A stretch of DNA of 64,000 nt from Flavobacteria bacterium MS024-2A (GTDB taxonomy: Bacteria; Bacteroidota; Bacteroidia; Flavobacteriales; Flavobacteriaceae). Shown in pieces: positions 27,847 to 36,989 of the stretch. The notes beneath the pieces were generated by a model. The model was not told the origin of the DNA and did no database searches. It saw only the letters and a program-made list of their open reading frames with translations. The stretch's first letter is position 1, and every line of letters begins with the position of its first letter. The DNA is taken from assembly GCA_905182305.1 (NCBI GenBank), contig CAJJBB010000004.1, forward strand, positions 39,966 to 103,965, given 5' to 3'. The position numbers and the translations under genes were made by a program.

Positions 27847-29035
27847 TTGAGGTAATAGTTACCGTTTGTGAACTATAAACACCATTTTGATTTGTGTCTA
27901 CTTTTAGTTCATCTCCTGGATCCAAAAGTGTTATTGTAAGAGAAGCGGGTAGAATACTAATTGAATATTTCTCACCATTTACAAAAGAGTGATTGGTATT
28001 AATATCCTCCTCCAACCTAATATTAACGGGTTGAGTAAACGACAATTCATATTCTCCATTTTTAGTACCTGAAGTTAGAGTTGATTCAAAAGTGCCAGAA
28101 CTTTGACCACTAAAACTAACACCTCCACCACTGGTTGAGTAAAAAGATGAAAGAATGGAGTTGTTTGATGAAGAATCAGGGAAAAAAATTGTGGGATCAT
28201 TAATGTTTGAAATATCAAGATTATTTACAGGTCTAGATTCTTCAATATTGTATATCCCATCATTATCTATGTCTACATCTATATTGTTATAAATTCCATC
28301 TCCATCTGTGTCTTTTCGACAATTACTTATGTTTTTTGGATTTGACTCTAATCTATATTGTTTTGAAACTCCACAGTTTATTATACCTATGGCTTTATAA
28401 TAGCCTACAGATGTAGGAGTGATAGTAGCTGTTGTTTCAGAAATAGAATTATAGTTTACAGATCCATTACCATTCCAATATTGCCAGTCCACCGAATCAA
28501 AATCTGAAAAATTTGACAAAGTTAAACTCACATTAGGTATACAATTAATATTAGAAGAGACGAAATTGCTATCTGGAGGAGAAGGGAATCCAGAATAGAA
28601 TGCTCCTGCTGTTGCACTAGAACTTGTGTTAAAATAGGCACCATACAATTCAGCTTGACTTCCATCTGGATAATTAGAAAATATTGAAATATTTTCTAAA
28701 AAACCTGTTATTTTATATGTTGTATAGGACGTATTTCCAGTTACAGGTCTCCCAAAACTCTTTATTACATTACTTGAAGCCCCATTGATTCCATTGATGG
28801 TAACTGAGGTTGCTACACCTGTCCATATTGGTGACGAGTTATGTGTGTCTGTAAAAGTTATAGAAGCAGTTGCTGGTGCAACAATTGTTACCCCAGTGTT
28901 AGCCCAAGTGGATCCGCTAACATCTTTTATTTGAGGAATAGTCTCAATATTCTCGATACTGGTCTGGATTAATAACTGGAACAAAAAATAATTCTGTGTT
29001 TGCAGAACTTCCATTTGATATAGCCTGATATGCAT
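27689..29035 (-). CDS. giant T9SS adhesin 1, middle fragment
   Basis: 448-aa frame. The first ~23 residues are out-of-frame reading; true homology begins about SIENIETIPQIKDVSGSTW, continuing the upstream fragment that breaks off after FFVPVINPDQ. The body contains Ig-like and secreted-protein segments, a TSP3-like Asp stretch (DTDGDGIYNNIDVDIDNDG), and a beta-rich domain up to IHIAQGTSGNSTFN. The reading then passes to the next frame near 27720 (STFN to ICSINLRIDTD). It has no start or export signal of its own, so it should not be treated as an independent gene. Confidence 0.72.
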   Translation of the reverse strand: MHIRLYQMEVLQTQNYFLFQLLIQTSIENIETIPQIKDVSGSTWANTGVTIVAPATASITFTDTHNSSPIWTGVATSVTINGINGASSNVIKSFGRPVTGNTSYTTYKITGFLENISIFSNYPDGSQAELYGAYFNTSSSATAGAFYSGFPSPPDSNFVSSNINCIPNVSLTLSNFSDFDSVDWQYWNGNGSVNYNSISETTATITPTSVGYYKAIGIINCGVSKQYRLESNPKNISNCRKDTDGDGIYNNIDVDIDNDGIYNIEESRPVNNLDISNINDPTIFFPDSSSNNSILSSFYSTSGGGVSFSGQSSGTFESTLTSGTKNGEYELSFTQPVNIRLEEDINTNHSFVNGEKYSISILPASLTITLLDPGDELKVDTNQNGVYSSQTVTITSNEILFTFKSSFDNTKKFSFQADGITDISFIHIAQGTSGNSTFNLFYKFTNRY

Positions 29036-30179
29036 ATACGTTTTTTGAGGTTTTTACATAGATATTTCCATTTACGTTATCATAAGCATTGCCTTCAATT
29101 GAAAAATATTGACCAGCACTAAGAGTTGATGAAGCAAACGCATTACCATATAAAAAAACATCCGTATTATCTTCATGCGCAACAATTATAGCATTATCGT
29201 AATCATCACCTTCATTAGGGTTCCCTTTAATAAAAATAAACTCATTACCTATTTTATCAAGACCTACAATTTGATCTATTCCGTGATCACGACCATTTTT
29301 TGTTTCGGACATACTTCCGTTTGCCCCTCCTGAAATAACAGCGATGTTTTTATTAGACTCTATTAACATTCCTATTAAAGCATCTTTATTTGTTACAGGA
29401 TACGGTATCCCACCTGTACCGGAGAGAGGAGATTCAAGATTATTGAATTTAGGAGCTCTAATAGCTATTACAAAAGTTTCAAATTGATTCAGCGAAATAA
29501 CAATGTCATTTATCGCTCCAGAGGAATCATATACCTCTGTAATCCCTTCAATATCAGCGTATCCGTCTAATGAATTATTATTTATGTCACTGAAGGTTAC
29601 TGTTGTAACTCCCGCCTCAGTTGACATAACAGATGCAAAAGATAGGTAGTGGTCATCTGTGGGTTTTCCATTAGTAAAACTTCCAGCCCTGAAAGATTTA
29701 CCTAAGGCTGCTGAACCTTTACTAACTAATCCTCCTGCTTGAGCGCCTGCTTTGTAACGAATATTAGCGAAAATTGGGCCATCAGCTTCAATATAAAAAC
29801 CCTTATTTGATGTTTTTACACCGGTAGATGTATGTCCAACAAAAAGCTGTCCTAAACCACTATTATCCACTACATAATAATCTAAGCCAGCAACAAGTGA
29901 CTCACTAACCGAAAGTTTATCGACTGTTCCGGTTGAAGTTGTAGAAACATCTAATGGAAGAGGCCATATGGTGTAATTTACTGCGATATTGCTAGGAGTT
30001 GAAATATAAATTCTTTGCTCTGACATATCATCTGCATTACCACCCTCAGATACAGGTATAGGTGGCAAATAGTGAAATTTACTGGCTTGTGAAAAAACTA
30101 AAATAGGAGAAAAAAATAAAATAATTAATCTTAGAATAGAATTATTAATTATTGATATTTTATAGTCTCTATATATCAT
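28944..30179 (-). CDS. giant T9SS adhesin 1, N-terminal fragment
   Basis: 411 aa with a signal peptide (hydrophobic stretch LRLIILFFSPILVFSQA). It is followed by the N-terminal beta-rich domain common to gliding-motility-associated proteins (FHYLPPIPVSEGGNADDMSE, ANIRYKAGAQAGG, AHEDNTDVFLYG, FFVPVINPDQ); I recall this as resembling IgGFc-binding N-terminal modules. The frame ends four residues after a 1-base shift near 28965. Together with the two pieces downstream it gives one protein of roughly 1,970 residues. The start overlaps the end of adhesin 2 by 4 bases, and its first seven residues lie within the duplicated block. Confidence 0.8.
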   Translation of the reverse strand: MIYRDYKISIINNSILRLIILFFSPILVFSQASKFHYLPPIPVSEGGNADDMSEQRIYISTPSNIAVNYTIWPLPLDVSTTSTGTVDKLSVSESLVAGLDYYVVDNSGLGQLFVGHTSTGVKTSNKGFYIEADGPIFANIRYKAGAQAGGLVSKGSAALGKSFRAGSFTNGKPTDDHYLSFASVMSTEAGVTTVTFSDINNNSLDGYADIEGITEVYDSSGAINDIVISLNQFETFVIAIRAPKFNNLESPLSGTGGIPYPVTNKDALIGMLIESNKNIAVISGGANGSMSETKNGRDHGIDQIVGLDKIGNEFIFIKGNPNEGDDYDNAIIVAHEDNTDVFLYGNAFASSTLSAGQYFSIEGNAYDNVNGNIYVKTSKNVYAYQAISNGSSANTELFFVPVINPDQYREY

Positions 30180-33057
30180 CTTTTTAAATATATAAATCCT
30201 TTTTTGTAAGTTCCTCCTCCATCTATCTCTAAAATATAGAAATATACTCCCGAAGGTAATCCATTATTTTCACTTGAATTGCTACCAATATTCGACTCGC
30301 CTGTCCAGCTATTATCATAATTTTCATTTTGATAAACCATTTGCTCCCATCGATTGAAGATTCTTAAAGTTACTTGAGTAAAGCTTTCAATTCCATAAAT
30401 GATAAATTCATCATTTTTATTGTCACCATTAGGAGAAAAAGCATTGGGAATGATTAACTCGTTAGTATCAATAATTGTTTGGTTGCTGTAAAAATTTTGC
30501 TCAGAACAATTGAAATTAGTGTCAAATATTTTTAGCCTAAAGCGATCTCCTTTATTAAAAATATCAATAGAAAGAATTGACAATGCAGAAGTCTTTGTTC
30601 CAAAATAGTCAACCCCATCATCAAGATCAAACCAAGCATTGTCTATTTGAATTTGCCATTGAAGTTCCCAGTTAGGTTCTATATCCGTTGCCTCAATAAC
30701 AAGCTTTTCTCCTAAAACAAAATTAATTTGACTCGGTAATAATACAGTCGCATTTGTTAATTCAAAAATCTCTAAAAAATCAAAAATATTGTTTTCGTTA
30801 TTATCCATAGGATCGGTGTATCCGCCATGATTTATAACTTGCCCCTGTTCATCTACCACTGAAGAATCAATCCCTAAAATACCATCATCATTGGTGTCTG
30901 AAAAACCAGCCTCTATAAGATCCCAACAACCATCATTATCTGAATCCAGATCCAATGAATTTATAATTCCGTCTCCATCAAAGTCAGATTCACTCTCAAT
31001 AATATCAAGTATCCCATCATTATCATCATCAACATCACATATATTCCCAATACCATCAAAATCTGAATCTAATTGATTTGGATTTATTAACGAAATACAA
31101 TTATCGCAGAGATCTCCAATTCCATCAGTGTCTCTATCTAATTGATTTACATTTGAAATAGTAGGACAGTTGTCTATATCCTTTGGAACTCCGTCTGAAT
31201 CAGAATCTGGGGAGATAACCAAATCATTTGAAAAATACTCTATTTGATAATTTAAACCCGATAAGCCATTTGGAATTATAGTATAATTACCCAGATTAAT
31301 TGCTCCTTGACTAGTTCCTGAATAATCTAAAACTCCACTTAAGACAGCACTTGTTTCTCCGTTTTTGAAACCTTCGTAAGTCACTCCATTACCTCCAGCA
31401 AAAGGTATTCCATCAAATATTTTTACTAATGAATTTGCAGTAACACTTAATGGGGCTCTAGTGATTTCTCCGTTTGTGCCAATGTATCCTGATCCTTCAT
31501 CTATATAGTAATTATTATTATCTAAACCTGTTAATTCAAAATCAGTAACAGTAAATAAAATCAGTTTGCCAACATTTTTTTGATTGAAGGTTCCCCAACC
31601 TTGAATTAATAGGATATCGTCTGCCTCTTTATTAAGACTATTTAATATGACTTCACCAAAATTTGGCGTGCCATCATACTCTTTTATTATTCCATCAGAT
31701 CCCAACAAAAGACGTTTCTTCAAGACCGTTAAGTTACCTACAACAGTAATGTTATTACTGAAATTATCAGAAGTTTCAGTTATATCTTTAGCTTCTATTT
31801 CATAATTCCCTACCGCCAAGATATTAGAACTCGAAAACTGAGGTGAAATGGCCCCAAGAGAAAAAATTGCCGCTCCAGATAAAGCATCAGTATAAGTATA
31901 AACTTTTCCGGATTTTAAAGGTGGATTTAAAGTAACGTATTGATTCGTAATACTACTATAATATTGACCACTAATAATATTAAAATTAGACGAGTCGTTG
32001 CCATATATAATCGTTTGATTATCAATTTTAATTAAAAGCTCATCAGCAGGCACAATTTCATAATCTCCATTCTGATATGAAATACTGTAATTATTCGCAC
32101 TTAATCCTGATGGAACAAGAACGTCTGAATATTTACCAACCAATTCCACACTGCTATTGCTTCTACTTATATTTAAAGTACCATTAATTGCACTCCCATT
32201 ATCACCTCCTTCAAAGCCAGAAAAACTTACACCGTTAAATCCTGCAGGGTCAGATTGAAAAATAAGTTTTGCATCATCATTTGCTGTAACAACAATCGCT
32301 TTTTTACTTATACTACCACTCCCATTTGTCCAAATAAGATTATAATTTGGAGCATTTGCTCCTGATATCACAACAGTACCGACTAGAATATTTCTGGGTC
32401 CTACAATTGAGTTATCATAAACTGGAGAACCCACAACAGAAACAATATCGGCGCCAACAACACCTGTTAATAATCCATAGCCTGTTACCCCAACTGGAAG
32501 TTGACTATTAGCATTGTATACCTTTGACACACCTGTACTTCCAGAAAGATAAACAGGTATTTGGGTTATACTTGCCGTTGTTGTAGTTTGATTAATTATC
32601 GTGTAATTTAAAATGTCTACACCACTATAGGTAGTTGTGATATTAACTGTTTTTCCTATGCCACCGATTGGATCAATAAAAACTCCAGTTGGTGCCGCAA
32701 TAATATCATCTCCCACTTCTAAACCTCCATAAACTATAGTTGATGTTTGTGTACTAGCTAAAACAGTTCCATCGTATGGTTTATCTAAAGCAGTTATTCC
32801 ACTAATTGTCAATGTTTTTGGAGTAACTGTGAGGGTTAAACTTCCTGTTGTAGTATTGTATCCCGATTTAGGAGCTAATGCTATCCAGATGGTTGCTGTT
32901 CCTACTCCTGTAGTTGTAATGGAACCAGTAGAACTATTTATAGTAGCAACACTAGTGTTACTCGATGAATAACTTGGTGTCCCCGTTGAAGATGATGTAT
33001 ATGAAGGTACCGTGTTAATGGTCCCATAAACTATTGAAATATCTGGAGCATTAACAG
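30161..33057. repeat. 2.9-kb direct repeat, copy B (C-terminal half of adhesin 2)
   Basis: Second copy of the block at 24241-27137, same orientation, 5,920 bases apart. Sequence identity stops sharply at TTAACAG (33051-33057), inside the codons before the first MBG/Big module. On the other side it stops just inside the downstream gene start. Confidence 0.95.
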
Positions 33058-34315
33058 AATTAATGAAGGGCTTTCTGTAGAGTGCATAAATACCATTAGA
33101 TAAAGCGGGTGAAAAAGTAGTAGTTGTTTCGTCTACGTTAGAGCGATTATTATCTGAAATTACTAACCCATTCATACCAGGACTATAAGTTATATCCCCA
33201 GAAAAAAGAGAAATTCTACCACCTGAACCACTAGTAACTGAAACTGAACCATTAATTATAATATTTCCCCCGGAACCATCGCCAGCATTTTTAGATTTAT
33301 CTGCATTAAGTTTAATTGCATTAACTGTTGTATTTGTTGTAGAAATATCCTCTGACAATGTTAGGCTTCCTGTCAAAGTTGAAATGGAAATTGTTCCATT
33401 TCCAGAAACTCCTTTAAGAGTCAATTCATTTTTATCAATATAATAATTTGTTGCTCCTAAATTAGATCCAATAAAAATTTCTACGTCATTATCTGGATGA
33501 TCTAGATAGGTAGAACCAGCTTTTTCAATATTTAAGGTTGTCGAAGAAACAATACCGGTAGAGGAATCCGTAATTGCACCAGAACCATATAATGTTATGG
33601 AGTTTGTACCTGACGCTTTAAGAATTCTATTTATAGTTATATCACCTCCATAAAGTGAAATTGGTCCATTGATTTCATGTGTCTCTCCAATAATAATATT
33701 AGTGGTATTATTTAGAGTGCCAATATTAAAGCTAGTAAGTGTAGAGCTAGTCACAAAACTTGAAGTGTTAAAAGTACTTGTAAAATTATTTGATACAGAA
33801 ACAATAGATAGCCCTCCATTGCCTGTGAAAATTTGAGAGCTTGTGATGGGAGAGTTATTTTTAATAATGATTTTTGCTGAAGTAATTGAAGTAGCCCCTG
33901 TATAAGTATTCGCTCCCTTAATAAATAAATTACCCACGCCAGTTTTTGAAATACCTCCACTACCAGAAACTATTCCATCAATTGAACTGGTGGAATCAAC
34001 ATTATTAATGAAAATACCTGTAGGATCTAGACCAATTTTTCCAGAAAAATAAACACGATTTCCAGTGACTGATAAATTCTTTATTGACTTTACTTGACCA
34101 ACATCTGACAAAAAACTAACATCACCAGTTGATGCTACTAAAGTAAACTTTGTGTTGGGTTCGTTTTTTTCTTTTACATATCCCCATACAGCATATTGAC
34201 TGCCGCTATTACTAAATTTTCTTGTTAAATCTAAATCATTCCACTTACCAAGACTCCCAAAAAATTGACCTACATTTTCAGAATTCCCAGCTTCTATTGG
34301 GTTCATTAGTGCCAA
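30176..34315 (-). CDS. giant T9SS adhesin 2, C-terminal fragment (lectin end, autotransporter-like repeats, MBG/YDG, TSP3, type B sorting domain)
   Basis: 1379-aa frame. It begins with the end of a C-type lectin-like domain (FFGSLGKWNDLDL, QYAVWGYVKE). An autotransporter-associated beta-strand repeat follows (SGSGGISKTGVGNLFIKGAN, ~85-105), then FHA-like beta-helical sequence to ~415. From about residue 420 it is nearly identical to adhesin 1: Big/YDG/MBG modules, TSP3 repeats from ~1036 and the type B domain from ~1285. The first residues (MALMNPI) are not a true start: the reading continues from the piece upstream across a 1-base shift near 34285. It overlaps adhesin 1 by 4 bases. Confidence 0.83.
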   Translation of the reverse strand: MALMNPIEAGNSENVGQFFGSLGKWNDLDLTRKFSNSGSQYAVWGYVKEKNEPNTKFTLVASTGDVSFLSDVGQVKSIKNLSVTGNRVYFSGKIGLDPTGIFINNVDSTSSIDGIVSGSGGISKTGVGNLFIKGANTYTGATSITSAKIIIKNNSPITSSQIFTGNGGLSIVSVSNNFTSTFNTSSFVTSSTLTSFNIGTLNNTTNIIIGETHEINGPISLYGGDITINRILKASGTNSITLYGSGAITDSSTGIVSSTTLNIEKAGSTYLDHPDNDVEIFIGSNLGATNYYIDKNELTLKGVSGNGTISISTLTGSLTLSEDISTTNTTVNAIKLNADKSKNAGDGSGGNIIINGSVSVTSGSGGRISLFSGDITYSPGMNGLVISDNNRSNVDETTTTFSPALSNGIYALYRKPFINSVNAPDISIVYGTINTVPSYTSSSTGTPSYSSSNTSVATINSSTGSITTTGVGTATIWIALAPKSGYNTTTGSLTLTVTPKTLTISGITALDKPYDGTVLASTQTSTIVYGGLEVGDDIIAAPTGVFIDPIGGIGKTVNITTTYSGVDILNYTIINQTTTTASITQIPVYLSGSTGVSKVYNANSQLPVGVTGYGLLTGVVGADIVSVVGSPVYDNSIVGPRNILVGTVVISGANAPNYNLIWTNGSGSISKKAIVVTANDDAKLIFQSDPAGFNGVSFSGFEGGDNGSAINGTLNISRSNSSVELVGKYSDVLVPSGLSANNYSISYQNGDYEIVPADELLIKIDNQTIIYGNDSSNFNIISGQYYSSITNQYVTLNPPLKSGKVYTYTDALSGAAIFSLGAISPQFSSSNILAVGNYEIEAKDITETSDNFSNNITVVGNLTVLKKRLLLGSDGIIKEYDGTPNFGEVILNSLNKEADDILLIQGWGTFNQKNVGKLILFTVTDFELTGLDNNNYYIDEGSGYIGTNGEITRAPLSVTANSLVKIFDGIPFAGGNGVTYEGFKNGETSAVLSGVLDYSGTSQGAINLGNYTIIPNGLSGLNYQIEYFSNDLVISPDSDSDGVPKDIDNCPTISNVNQLDRDTDGIGDLCDNCISLINPNQLDSDFDGIGNICDVDDDNDGILDIIESESDFDGDGIINSLDLDSDNDGCWDLIEAGFSDTNDDGILGIDSSVVDEQGQVINHGGYTDPMDNNENNIFDFLEIFELTNATVLLPSQINFVLGEKLVIEATDIEPNWELQWQIQIDNAWFDLDDGVDYFGTKTSALSILSIDIFNKGDRFRLKIFDTNFNCSEQNFYSNQTIIDTNELIIPNAFSPNGDNKNDEFIIYGIESFTQVTLRIFNRWEQMVYQNENYDNSWTGESNIGSNSSENNGLPSGVYFYILEIDGGGTYKKGFIYLKR

Positions 34316-35219
34316 AATTATGATAGCCTACGGGTATTCCATAAGGACCAGAACCCGGCTGCCTTTCTGTAAAAAAAGATATGCCACCACTGGAGCCAGT
34401 TACCTGTGAAAATAAAGATTCTCCATTTACAGCATAAGGACCTCCTGCCTCAGGGCCACCTATCCAGTACCATTTATCATCTGCAGTGTTCTGAGTGCTA
34501 TTATTTGCTATCTTATTATTTCGATAAGACCCAATCCATGCACCTTGATAATTAGATATATATGTTGCTATTGCATTTTCTAATTTTGAAGTAATTGAAA
34601 TTAAATAAGTGTCATTGACAGCTGATCCGCCATTTGTTGTGCCTTTTGCGTTTTCGGCAGATAAAAGCCAAGATCCTGATCCGCTGGTTCCTGATACGTA
34701 AGAATAAGTATTTCCTGAATTAAACAAACCACTTAACGAAAAATCTCCCCCAGAAGTATTTACAGCAATACCCTGAGCACTTGAATTAGAAATAATTAAT
34801 TCACCTTTAAATGCTATGTCTCCTCCACCTGAATTAATTGAAACTGCAGTTGAGCCTCCAGAAATATAAGTATCTCCTCCAGTAAGAGAACCGTTATAAG
34901 TTGTTCCTGTTCCAAAAGAAATATTAGCATTATTTACGCTTATATTATTATTGAGAATAATAATTCCTCCCCCATCCCTTGAATTATTTCTATTATCAGC
35001 GTCAAATATTAAATTTAATTGACCTGAACCAGCGCCTTGGGAAATTCCATCATTAATGATTATGGAATTTGAGGCATTAAACCTAAGTGTAATTGAGGAA
35101 GTGTTAGAGCTCTTATTTATAGCATCATTAATGATTATATCACCAAGACCAGAACCACTTATTGTTTTTATAGTTAGATTGTTACCTGAATTTAAATATC
35201 CTGGTTCATCTTGAATTAA
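34278..35219 (-). CDS. giant T9SS adhesin 2, middle fragment (beta-helix and C-type lectin-like domain)
   Basis: Open frame from 35219 to the stop at 34278; the first ATG in it is at 34727, which is internal. It encodes beta-helical FHA-like sequence (NNLTIKTISGSGLGDIIIN, GGGIIILNNNISVNNANI). It then enters a C-type lectin-like domain: AWIGSYRNN, DDKWYWIGGPEAGG and YHNFGTNEPN, a good match to the WIG / W-x-W / EPN pattern. The frame is lost after EPN, and the domain is completed in the next fragment (ENVGQFFGSLGKWNDLD). The upstream edge joins the signal-peptide fragment. It has no start of its own. Confidence 0.72.
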   Translation of the reverse strand, partial: LIQDEPGYLNSGNNLTIKTISGSGLGDIIINDAINKSSNTSSITLRFNASNSIIINDGISQGAGSGQLNLIFDADNRNNSRDGGGIIILNNNISVNNANISFGTGTTYNGSLTGGDTYISGGSTAVSINSGGGDIAFKGELIISNSSAQGIAVNTSGGDFSLSGLFNSGNTYSYVSGTSGSGSWLLSAENAKGTTNGGSAVNDTYLISITSKLENAIATYISNYQGAWIGSYRNNKIANNSTQNTADDKWYWIGGPEAGGPYAVNGESLFSQVTGSSGGISFFTERQPGSGPYGIPVGYHNFGTNEPNRSWEF

Positions 35220-35394
35220 TTATTGCATTTCCACTTTGAACAGTTATTACAACTGGATCAGATGACGAATTAACTGACCAATTAGTTCCACTAGTTCCAG
35301 TCTGTCCTGTAGATGTAATAGTTAAATTTTGGGCTTCAACTAAAAAAGAGATCAAACTAATTACATAAAAAATAGATCTAATACTTAACTTCAT
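35206..35394 (-). CDS. giant T9SS adhesin 2, N-terminal fragment (signal peptide)
   Basis: 62 codons, opening with a signal peptide (MKLSIRSIFYVISLISFLVEAQ). Beta-rich sequence follows, NLTITSTGQTGTSGTNWSV, to GNAIINSR, where a stop interrupts it. Just past the stop another frame continues naturally (DEPGYLNSGNN), so a 1-base shift near 35208-35215 separates it from the next piece. The full adhesin 2 would be roughly 1,735 residues. It is divergent from nhaC with about 95 bases between the two starts. Confidence 0.72.
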   Translation of the reverse strand: MKLSIRSIFYVISLISFLVEAQNLTITSTGQTGTSGTNWSVNSSSDPVVITVQSGNAIINSR

Positions 35395-35489
35395 ATTATT
35401 AATAAATTTAGTTAAAAAAAAGGAATTTTTAATTATTTAAAATCATATTAAATTAAAATGATTAAACTTGTAATTCAAGAAAAAATAGT

Positions 35490-36923
35490 TTGAAAAAGAA
35501 AGAACTTTCTCTAGGCGTAGCCCTTTTACCCATCATTATCTTAGTACTCCTATTATCATATAACGTCCTTATTTATGGTGATGATGCTTTAGGAGGATCC
35601 AACCAATTTATTTTACTAATAGGAGGAGCTATAGCAGGAATTATTGGTTTTTTCTATAAAGTTAAGTATGATACCATGCTTGAGAAAATAGCAGAAAATC
35701 TTCAGTCTGTAACAGGTGCCTTGCTGATTTTATTGTTTGTAGGAGCCCTGGCTGGTACTTGGTTAATTAGTGGTATTATCCCAGCAATGATTTATTATGG
35801 ATTACAAATCTTACATCCCACTATATTTCTTCCTGCCTGCATTGTTATTTGTGCAATAATTTCTTTGGCTACAGGAAGTAGCTGGACAACATCTGCAACT
35901 GTTGGTATTGCATTAATTGGTATCGGGAAGGTATTAGGTATACCTATTGGAATGGTTGCCGGAGCAGTTATTTCAGGTGCATATTTTGGGGATAAACTCT
36001 CTCCTTTATCAGATACCACCAACTTAGCCCCAGCCATGGCAGGTGGAGAATTATTTTCTCATATTCGCTACATGACCTTAACCACCATTCCAAGTATTGT
36101 GATTACACTTATTGTTTTTTTAATTTTAAGCTTAACTCAGGAAACTACTGGACAAGCAGATACCTTAACGTTAATGGCAGCAATCAAAGAAAAATTTACT
36201 ATTAATGGATGGCTTTTTTTAGTCCCCGCCACAGTTATCTTATTAATCGTTAAAAAAAGTCCACCTTTAATTGCCCTACTTGTCGGTACATTAATGGGCG
36301 GTATTTTTGCCCTACTCTTTCAAAGTGATATTCTCTTAGAAATTACGCAATCAAGTACACTGACTTCTGAGGTAGCTTACAGAGCTATTATGGATGCAAT
36401 TTCAGTTTCCACAGAAATAACTACTTCTAATGCATTGCTTAACGACTTATTTACCTCTGGTGGAATGGAAGGTATGCTGGGAACTATTTGGCTTATTATC
36501 TGTGCTATGGTTTTTGGTGGTATAATGGAAGCCATTGGAGCTTTAGAACGTATTAGTAATGCCCTACTTAATTGGGCACAAACTACTTTCCAATTATTCG
36601 CAAGTACTGTGGCTTCTTGCCTAGCTATAAATCTGACAGCTTCAGATCAATACCTCTCTATAGTTATTCCAGGAAAAATGTTTGCAAAAGCATATAAAGA
36701 CCGTAAACTAGCTCCTGAAAACCTGAGCAGAACTCTTGAAGACTCAGGAACAGTCACCTCTGTTTTAATTCCGTGGAATACTTGTGGTGCTTATCAATCT
36801 AGTGTTTTAGGTGTTGGAGTGGGTGAGTATTTTATATATGCTATCTTTAACTGGATCAGTCCTTTTGTGACATTACTCTATGCTGCTTTTGATATAAAAA
36901 TCAAAGCTCTTAAAGAAAAATAG
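35490..36923 (+). CDS. nhaC: Na+/H+ antiporter NhaC family
   Basis: Inner-membrane sodium/proton exchanger for sodium and pH homeostasis, common in marine bacteria. 477 aa with about eleven hydrophobic segments. The family motif GDKLSPLSDTTNLAPAMAG is present, and a second conserved stretch is IPWNTCGAYQSSVLGVG near the C-terminus. The start is a TTG at 35490; an upstream ATG (35458) opens an 11-codon frame whose TGA overlaps this TTG. It stands alone, ending at a strong bidirectional terminator shared with katG. Confidence 0.92.
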   Translation: MKKKELSLGVALLPIIILVLLLSYNVLIYGDDALGGSNQFILLIGGAIAGIIGFFYKVKYDTMLEKIAENLQSVTGALLILLFVGALAGTWLISGIIPAMIYYGLQILHPTIFLPACIVICAIISLATGSSWTTSATVGIALIGIGKVLGIPIGMVAGAVISGAYFGDKLSPLSDTTNLAPAMAGGELFSHIRYMTLTTIPSIVITLIVFLILSLTQETTGQADTLTLMAAIKEKFTINGWLFLVPATVILLIVKKSPPLIALLVGTLMGGIFALLFQSDILLEITQSSTLTSEVAYRAIMDAISVSTEITTSNALLNDLFTSGGMEGMLGTIWLIICAMVFGGIMEAIGALERISNALLNWAQTTFQLFASTVASCLAINLTASDQYLSIVIPGKMFAKAYKDRKLAPENLSRTLEDSGTVTSVLIPWNTCGAYQSSVLGVGVGEYFIYAIFNWISPFVTLLYAAFDIKIKALKEK

Positions 36924-36944
36924 ATCACATATTCATAATTAAAG

Positions 36945-36975
36945 AAAGCATCTCAAATTTGAGATGCTTTTTTTT
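36945..36975. terminator. bidirectional intrinsic terminator between nhaC and katG
   Basis: A perfect 26-base palindrome (arms AAAGCATCTCAAA and TTTGAGATGCTTT) runs into a stretch of eight Ts on the plus strand, with A-rich flank on the other side. It lies 21 bases after the nhaC stop and just beyond the katG stop, so it can end both convergent transcripts. Confidence 0.85.
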
Positions 36976-36989
36976 AAAATTCAAAATAC

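Noticed and set aside
23309..30200. Identical MIYRDYK N-termini as a conserved secretion motif
   Set aside because: The identity comes from the 2.9 kb duplicated block extending over the start codons, not from an independent motif.
33751..33960. 69-codon minus-strand frame inside adhesin 2
   Set aside because: It lies in another frame within the intact adhesin 2 reading; hydrophobic by chance.
34278..34727. A 149-aa gene starting at 34727
   Set aside because: The frame is open for another 490 bases upstream and the ATG lies inside a beta-helical region; it is a piece of adhesin 2.
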